From contig NC_035437.2 in assembly GCF_002127325.2 (NCBI RefSeq), positions 159,385,097-159,449,096 of the forward strand: 64,000 nt of DNA. Reading direction: 5' to 3'. Every line of letters starts with the position of its first letter. The first letter of the stretch is position 1. Positions 56,558 to 64,000 of this stretch are shown here, in pieces. The DNA comes from Helianthus annuus. Its lineage: Eukaryota > Streptophyta > Magnoliopsida > Asterales > Asteraceae. The notes beneath the pieces were generated by a model. It was not told where the DNA came from. It saw only the letters and a list, made by a program, of their open reading frames with translations, and did not search any database. The translations under genes were made by a program, and so were the position numbers.

Positions 56558-58739
56558 TGTAACACCCCGAAAATATAAAACTATATATTAAAATTATAAA
56601 GCACTAAATAAACAAGAACAAACTAACTAGGACTAAATAACCCAGTTAGTTACAATTCTTATAGTAACTCATAAGTGGGATTGAAACACTCAAAATATGA
56701 ACTAAGGAAAAATTGAGGGACTAAAACTGTTAAACTTGAAACTTGATTTAATAAAAACATTTTTTTACCACAAAACACACATTTGAGTGTGCTGGGGATC
56801 GATCAAACGCAGGGGGGGGCGACCAGAACTCTCCAAAACCCAAGTTCATGCTTTTGATCAAAATTGAAGACCAATTTCAGTCCCAAATCAAAATCCGAAC
56901 ATAGATTAGTGATCACCTCAGTGAAAGGGATCATAAGGTATGTAAATTTTGTAGAAAATTCTCATCTAAATTTCTGAATGAACATAGGAATTCGAATTTG
57001 ATGTTGCATGATAGTTGTTTGGGATGAAATAGTGTCTAGGGATAAACCCTAGTCAATTACTTGTTGAAATTTTGCCTATTTCTTGTGAAATTCATAATCA
57101 CCATTGAAGGTGATAAGTAGGTTTTGTAGAAACATGTTGAACACTAGGATTATAATGTTATCTTAGTGTAATTCGAGTTCTATGAAACAAGTTCAGATTT
57201 GATTAATGTGAAAATTGATGTGAATTTGCCTAAATTGATGTTTATCTTGGCTAAAGGACAAAGATTGAACTTAATTATAAGTTGTGAGAAATTGTGCCTT
57301 TAAGGTGTTTGTGAAAATGCCTAAAAGAAGATTAAAAACTAGAAATTTGAGCTAAAACGCGTGTTTGTAGAGTTGTGGAAAATTATGCGTTACATGTAAA
57401 CAAAAGAGTTCTAAAAGGGTTGTGATTGAACTCTATAGGAAAGGAAACCGGAGCGTCAAGTGGACAAGCCGGTGGTAAAGCGCGACTGAAAGGGGTGCTT
57501 TGAAAGGTACGTGACTTTAGTCCCGTGATATTATGCATAAATGTTAGAAATTAGTGTTATTGGTGTCATAGCGTAACGTACGCGTTTGATGTGTCATTGA
57601 AGTGGCAAAGCCCACTCAACAATCAAACGGGTAAAAATAATGGTTGTAAATAGTTTGGCTTGTCATTAAAGTGATGGTTTTCACTTGACAACCAAACAGG
57701 TCAAAATTTTGCCTTTAAAAACAATCATGCGTGTAGAGACTTGAAAGAGTCATATTGTGCTAGTGTTGGATAGTAATACACCAACGAATTGGTTGTGCTA
57801 ATTTAAGTTTTACGAATCCGAGATATCGGGTCAAATGATAGAAATCTATTATAAGTGTTGCTTGAAGTGGTATGCTTGAATTTTCAGAAAACAAGCATGA
57901 AATTCTAGTGTGAGCGTAAAGCCATGAAATGGCACGAATACGCCAAGATTTACAAGCCTGGGGAGTCGGGTAATTATGTCTAGTATGCCTTAGAACTGAA
58001 TATTGATATTATGCACACCTAGTTAATGGGTCGAATAATAGAAACAAGGATTCTGTGAACCATTGGTTCATAATTCGAGTTTCGTTAAGTGAAACTCACA
58101 TGGTTAGATCCGGAATTTTAATACGGACATATAGGAAAAAGAATCGGAAAAAACGGACAAATAGATAAGAAGTTATGCTTGTTTAAAGTTTGAATTTTGA
58201 CAAAATCCGGAGCTAGGCAAATATGCAGGTCCAGAAACTGGACCTGCTGGAAAACGTACTTCCCCGCGCCACGCGACAGGGGCACAAGGTTCTGGCGCGA
58301 CACGCGGGGCCGCCCGCGGCACGCGAAAGTGATGACTGAGTCTGGCGCGTGGCGCGACAGACCTAAAATCAGAATTTTATTATTTTTGTTGTGTATTTGT
58401 CATTAGGGCTTGTCTAGGCTCGATTAATATCGTCAAAACTAATTATTTATGTGGTTTTGACCTCAAGTGATGCTCGTTAGTTTCGGATGCCGATCAAGCG
58501 TGAAATCAAGAACCGAACACCATTTTTGAAGCTTCCGCACTAATCTAAACATGTCTAGACAATGTTATTTTGTAAACTCTAATAGATGTGAATGTTTAAA
58601 ACTAGATAGTTGGTTATGCTAATTCGCTAAATCAATGTACATCTTAACTTATTAACTAAGTTTTTGCTAATTATGCATTTTGTTTTAAAAAGCCCGTATT
58701 TTATGATTAAACAATGGAATAAATCAGATGAGTGTTACA
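56558..58739 (+). mobile_element. Solo LTR (2182 bp) inserted in the larger LTR
   Basis: It begins TGTAACACCCCG and ends GAGTGTTACA. A perfect 5-bp duplication TATCG flanks it (56553-56557 and 58740-58744). No internal region or second LTR is present, so it arose by LTR-LTR recombination. It carries GC-rich CGCGCCACGCGACAGG motifs at 58263-58360. No gene is seen. Confidence 0.85.
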
Positions 58740-59064
58740 TATCGCAAAAGGGTTTAAACGATATTTTAAACTATGTTTTACAACGCTTATTCAAAACGGA
58801 GTTATCGCATTTAACGCTATTACAACGCATACTATTTAAACACATTTTATCGCATATCGTATCGCATGATTATACTAAACGCTATCGCATCGCAATCCCA
58901 TCGCAACTCGAAATGCAGATTTACTTTTATGCATTTTGTGTGTGATGTGTGTTATTTGTGTGATTACTTTTTTAATGCTATGTGGTTATCTCAACGCAAC
59001 GCTCACTCGCAACTCGCTTAAACGCAACGCAATGCTTAACGCACGAAACGAAAGTTGGAAAACC

Positions 59065-60175
59065 AACTCGCACAACCCGGCCGATCGAATGACCACTCGA
59101 TCGAATGGACATCCGTCCGGATGACCATCCGATCGACTAGCCATCCGACACCTCACTTGCACCGCCTTAACTTCTCTCTCCCACTATAAATACCCGCCTG
59201 TCACATCACTGTTCACTGATGTGACAGCTCTATCTGACCCAGACGCTCTCAACTCCCTTTCAAGCACTTTTCTTCACGATCCAAGGCTATTCCGTAAGTA
59301 TTTCACCCTAAATCTTGTACTTCCATCATCACTACACACTTTCTCATCATCTTCTCCATCAAAATCACTGATTTTCACCATGAAATCACCTGATTTGGAC
59401 TCCTTGAAGGTGACATCATCTCGGTTGCATATGCAAACAGTGGTGTGACGTCATCCTGTCAAGATTGGTCCAGATCTAAAGGACTTCTACACTATTTTAC
59501 ACGAATCTCAACAAAATAAAATCAGTTGAAAGATGATTTCATACTTTTCTTCAACTTTCTTCACTTTTTAACTAAGAACCGATGGAATCTAGACTCATTC
59601 AGGCTCTCTACTCATTCTCTAGTTGAGAACCAGTCTGGAAACGGATTTCCTCCGGAGAGACGACCGATTCGCGGGTTGAACATGAAAGCTTCATCAGGAA
59701 CAGTTAGTCTGATCGAATGGGGTGATTCCCATCTGATCGACTGAGTTGGACCATGGTATGGTTTCCCGTTGTTTGACACGTCGTCACGCCGTCTCCGTCA
59801 AACTTCAACTTTTTAACTTAGAAATTTTTACAAGTTCTTAAAACATCAGATCGCCCAATCGAATAGCCATCTGATCGAATGACCATCCGGTAGAATGACT
59901 ATTCGACCAGGTGACTTATCCTTTATCACTTTCAACACTTAAAAATTTTAACCAAACTTCAAAACTTTCGATCAAATAGCCATCCGATCGAATGGCCATC
60001 CTTCCGGATAACCATCCGACCGGATGACTTGGCACCTAGAGATACTTCACATTTTCCAAAATGCTACAACGAAAACTTCAAAGTTTCAAAACAATTCACA
60101 ACACTCACCTCTCATTCGAATGGCCTTTCGTTCGAATGGTCATCCGCTCGGATGACCATCCGATCGAATGGGTGT
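59065..60175. repeat. CCATCCGATCGAATGACC motif clusters
   Basis: Clusters at 59083-59150, 59850-59910, 59970-60030 and 60115-60180 are built from ATCGAATG, CCATCCG and CGGATGACC half-sites. They are self-complementary (ATCCGATCGAATG / CATTCGATCGGAT). Confidence 0.75.
59185..59192 (+). promoter_or_regulatory. TATA box of the large LTR
   Basis: CCACTATAAATACCCGC, upstream of a likely transcription start near 59.22 kb. Confidence 0.55.
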
Positions 60176-61039
60176 TCACTCGTACGACTCACCATTCAAC
60201 ACTTATCACATTCGACGCACTTTTACACGCTGTTCAACGCTCATGCTATTGTTCTATGCTCAGGCTAACTTCGACGCGCTCCCTTCAATCCAATTCAAGG
60301 TTGTGTTTATTATTAAACACATACTGTGAGTATACTCGAACCCTTTTTCGCTTAACGCAATTTTGGGTGTTATATACGTTCTCTATCAAAACACATCAAC
60401 ACACAACGCAAACACTTTTAAACGCTTACCGCTCTCGCATGTTATATGTGACTTGATGAATGATTGTATGTTATGTTTACACAGTGATTGTTGCCTGACA
60501 CCTTAGCAACGATAATACTATAGTTTGGACTCAGCACCTGTCGTAGACAGGGGTTGTTAAGGGTATTACTTCACATGGTCACAGTGGTGATAATGTGTTG
60601 CGCATTCTACACTCGCAGTCATGTCGGTTGCATAAGTCATTGTCGATAGCTTACTTGATTCACATTTCTACGTGTTACATGCTGGTTATGCGTAAACGCT
60701 TTCGCTATACTATATGATACTCAAACTTGTGTACTCACCTTTACATTTTATGTATTGACTTTATTTTAACGTATGTGACAGGTTGATAGGATGCTATGTT
60801 TGCTTGATGAATCGAGTAGGAGGTCTAGAAACTTATCAAATAAGAAAACTGAGTTGTCGGAACAGTTTACTTGTTTTTGAGAAACTCTGTCTGTAATAAC
60901 TGTTTTTGCCTTATATGTTATTGGTATGGGACTTTAACGTTAAATATATCGTCATTAATAGTTGTTATGGATTCTCTTGGACAATCTATTTCGCTCAGTG
61001 CCATGCCCCGATGTTTCCGCCATCGGTTGGGGTGTGACA

Positions 61040-62088
61040 ATATAATTTAGATTAAATTTCATTGCAATACTAAAATGTCATACAAAGATTCGAATAACGA
61101 CAACATTGCTTCAAACATACATCGACAAAATAGATTAATCTAAGTGTGTTTCTAAATCCACCTAAATCTTGTTTCTTCGCTTAGCCTCATCTTGTCTATT
61201 AAAACTTGCAACATGTATTAAAATACAATCAACAAAAGTTGGCGAGTATACAAGTTTTCATACATAGCATAAATATAGATTAAAATAGTTTAACGGCTCA
61301 TATCCAACATGAATAACGACATGCAAGTTACTAGTATGTTGAAACGGTGTAAGCTATATGTTCAAACCCAAGAATCCAATGCGTTAATATAGCCTATCCC
61401 AATGAATAACAGGAGGTTAACATGTTTAACTTAACAATACCCCAAGACTCGTGGGCGGTGCATTACTCCTATAGCGCTATAATTGTTAAGGTGGGCTTGT
61501 ACGAAGTTAATGAGCATATAGACGCGAAAAGTTTACATAACATACGAGATTAACAAGCATCATATAGTTTCATGTTCAACATGGATAGAGAGTGATTCAA
61601 ATAGTTTCAAGTGTTTCGTGTGTTTATATAGAATACATGTTGCACCCAAAAGTGTTAAAAGGAAAATGGGTTCGAGTATACTCACTAAATTGCATATGCT
61701 TTCCGATTATCCATCGTGATGAGGTTATCGAGACTAAAAGGATGGACGTGTTTGGATTGGAGTTTAAGGGAGGGTCTACATTCGGGTTCAAGGATTTGGT
61801 GTTTCAAGTGCATGAAAGTAGACATATAAGAAAAATAATCACCTACCACACATAATACTTGTTCTTTGACACTATGAAACTCAAAAAGAGTTAGAACGTT
61901 TTCATGGGACAAAACCCATTAGAATCATGACAAGCATTATGGTCCTTAGATGATGTAACCTACTATCTTGACAAGTGACCATTAGTTCGTCATCAAGAGT
62001 TTGGTTAAGTGAATATTATATAAGTTATATAGTTGTTATATTATCATGTAAGTCAAGCATGAGGTAGGAGGATGAATCCCCCATTTAG
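61040..62088 (-). repeat. Inverted LTR-derived fragment
   Basis: Bases 61450-61520 (GGGCGG, CCTATAGCGCTATA, GTACGAAGTTAATG) are the reverse complement of the sequence at the window end (63930-63995). It is therefore a piece of the same LTR family in the opposite orientation. The 87-codon frame at 61592-61855 has no recognisable domain. Boundaries are uncertain. Confidence 0.45.
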
Positions 62089-64000
62089 TGTAACGCCCTG
62101 TGTTTTGTACTTTCTATTTATAGCTTGTCTTACTCGTGTTGCTAATTTTGGAAGCTTTGTATCATTGTACTCGTTCCTTCTAGTACTCGTTGTAAACTCG
62201 AGATTTTGATCATGAATGAAAACTTGCATTTCCTTGTTACATACTATACATACACCATAATACGATTAATCATGAGATCATTTGATACTTCTTTGTGATA
62301 CTTACAAACATATGTTGAACTTGTAAATATGTGACATATACTTGTTACTTACAAACATGTTACATACTTGTACATTACACTTTTTGCCTAGTTAAATCAT
62401 GTTTTATTTCATATTTCACCTTGTTACAAGTTAGGGGAAACATTGTTGCATATTATTACACAACTTAGCTAATAAAATTACTCATTATAATGTTTTAAAA
62501 AAATAAAAAACTAAAGAAACATGGCAGCCCAAATTCAGCAAAATTCAGCCCCATATAGTTGGGTTTTGTGGGCTAGTTTCAAGGTGTAACCCCTTCTAAA
62601 CACTTCCAAAGCCCAACCCATTGAAACCCTAATCCTTCCCCCTATAAATACCACTTATAACCAGCCTCCCTACCACTTTTGCAACACTAAAAACTCTCAA
62701 AACATCCTCCAAACCGTAGCTGAAAGCAAAGGTTCGAGTAGATTGACACCCCTTCACGAAAATGAGCATAACTCACTCAATTCTTATCCGATTCACTCGA
62801 TTCTTTTTCCTACTTGCTTGTATAATCATGGGGTTCGATTCCTAGACTTCTCCTTGGAGAAATCAGACCTGGAAATGCCCCGAAATAGTCCATAAACTTT
62901 CTGTTTGTTTTTATGTTCATCAAAAACTTGTTTAAATCTATGCAACTTGTGTCCAACACATCTCATACCTATGTCCTAATGCTTACAACTTATCCCATGG
63001 TTGGTTAAGCTTAAAAACAAGGTTGAGACATCTAAATCAGAGGTTAAAACCTCATAAACTTTCTGTTTTTAATTAGGGTTTTACCCACAAGTAATGTTCA
63101 AGTGTGAAACTTGTTGAATGTGTGATGGTTGGATTAGCTTGGGCTATCCTTCATAAGAATCCACTCATTACTTGATGTTTTGCTATAGATTAGTTGTTGT
63201 TAATACCTTGATACTTGTATGTTCATGACCCTCCTTGTTGTTTATAACAACAAGTGTAGTGGTGAACAATAGAGGTGCCTAAATGGAAGCTTGTTCTTCC
63301 TACCTCATGTATGTATTCTATGACACAAAGAGGTACCTAAATGGAGACATTAATCTCCTACCTCATGCTTGAATCATAAGACTTGTAAACTATATAATAT
63401 CTAAGTTATTCTATATGTATACATCTAAGTAACTAAGACTTGATGATGACTTAATAGTTATTTGTTAAGTGGACGTTACATCATCTATGACCATGCCCTT
63501 GTTACGACTCTAATGGATCTTAGAATCCATGAAATCATACCAACTCTTTTGAGTTTCAATAGTGTCAAGAACAAGAGTTATGCGTACAAGATGATTATTT
63601 TCACTATGTTACTTTCTATATATTAAAAACTCCGAATCTATAATCTTCCGTTATACGCCAAACTCACACACCTACGTTTCCTTGTGTAGAAGGACAAGGT
63701 GCTCCGAACTAATTCATCTACAAACTTGCTCTCGGAATTTCAAGTCACCACTTGTAAACCGTGAGTATACTCGTATTTCCCCCTTTTTACTTTTACCACT
63801 TTTGGGGTGTAACATGTTTACCTATTAACTCACACATGAACACTTTGTTAAACACATGAACGTTCCTATAACATGCTTGTATACGTGATGACTTGATACT
63901 TTAAACTTGGGTTATTCTTATGTGTTGAACTTATCATTAACTTCGTACGAGCCAAACCTTGACATATGTAGCGCTATAGGATTAACGACCCGCCCGTAAA
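62089..64000 (+). repeat. LTR (5' part) running off the window
   Basis: Begins TGTAACGCCCTG. A TATA box lies at 62643. The downstream region is leader-like, AT-rich and noncoding. It continues beyond 64000. Confidence 0.6.
62643..62650 (+). promoter_or_regulatory. TATA box of the terminal LTR
   Basis: CCCCCTATAAATACCAC, about 555 bases from the LTR start, followed by a CA-rich likely start region. Confidence 0.55.

Larger units (their letters stand above)
56384..61039 (+). repeat. Large LTR with nested solo LTR inside
   Basis: The ends are a 34-bp inverted repeat: left TGTCACACCCCAACCGATGG..., right ...CCATCGGTTGGGGTGTGACA. Without the nested insertion it is about 2.5 kb, the usual size of chromovirus LTRs here. 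The flanks GAGGA and ATATA do not match, so either one border has been altered or its partner is lost. It contains a TATA box at 59185 and the CCATCCGATCGAATG cluster. Confidence 0.65.

Noticed and set aside
61592..61855. 87-codon plus-strand frame
   Set aside because: Lies in an LTR-derived fragment, with no similarity or motif that I recognise.

Overview
The window is plant nuclear DNA made almost entirely of transposable elements, many nested in one another. Evidence: Athila-type and Tekay-type Ty3/gypsy elements with tRNA-Asp and tRNA-iMet primer sites, a FAR1/SWIM Mutator-like transposase gene with GT-AG introns, and plant MITEs. The family mix and very large LTRs suggest a large-genome eudicot, possibly Asteraceae (inference). 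No clearly intact host gene was found; the only host-like coding trace is a decayed Raf-like kinase fragment near 53 kb.

Layout. 1-9659: a young tandem array of a non-autonomous Athila-like element on the minus strand (internal, LTR, internal, LTR) that shares one LTR. The two internal copies differ by one 1183-bp deletion. 9660-22335: a diverged autonomous Athila element on the minus strand with env-like ORF, RT/RNase H/integrase and gag-protease. Its gag-pol is broken by one frameshift. It has a 5' LTR, but no matching 3' LTR is visible. 22336-23867: transposon debris, including the front of another LTR.

23868-47994: the most remarkable part, a giant Mutator-like element (MULE) with imperfect inverted ends and a probable 8-bp target duplication. 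It carries two spliced plus-strand genes. The first predicts 1088 aa: Gly/Tyr-rich N-terminus, FAR1-type zinc finger, DDE transposase, SWIM finger and C-terminal OTU cysteine protease. The second (41149-45749) resembles the ORF1/env-like protein of Athila retrotransposons, here inside a DNA transposon. A full, apparently very young Tekay chromovirus (27771-37557, target duplication AAGAC) sits in the transposase coding exon. The introns and spacers of the MULE are packed with palindromic satellites, foldback elements, microsatellites and a tRNA-derived sequence present in both arms.

47995-56383: AT-rich flank with a 738-bp Mutator-type MITE (10-bp target duplication), a 156-bp hAT-type MITE (8-bp duplication), a segmental duplication, kinase exon remnants, an LTR tail and a broken copia gag. 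56384-64000: LTRs inside LTRs, including a solo LTR with target duplication TATCG, and a further LTR running off the window.

One theme recurs: nearly every element family here carries its own short GC-rich palindromic motif, amplified in LTRs, spacers or introns, with a different sequence in each family. All splice models, element boundaries and family assignments come from reading alone, without database searches.
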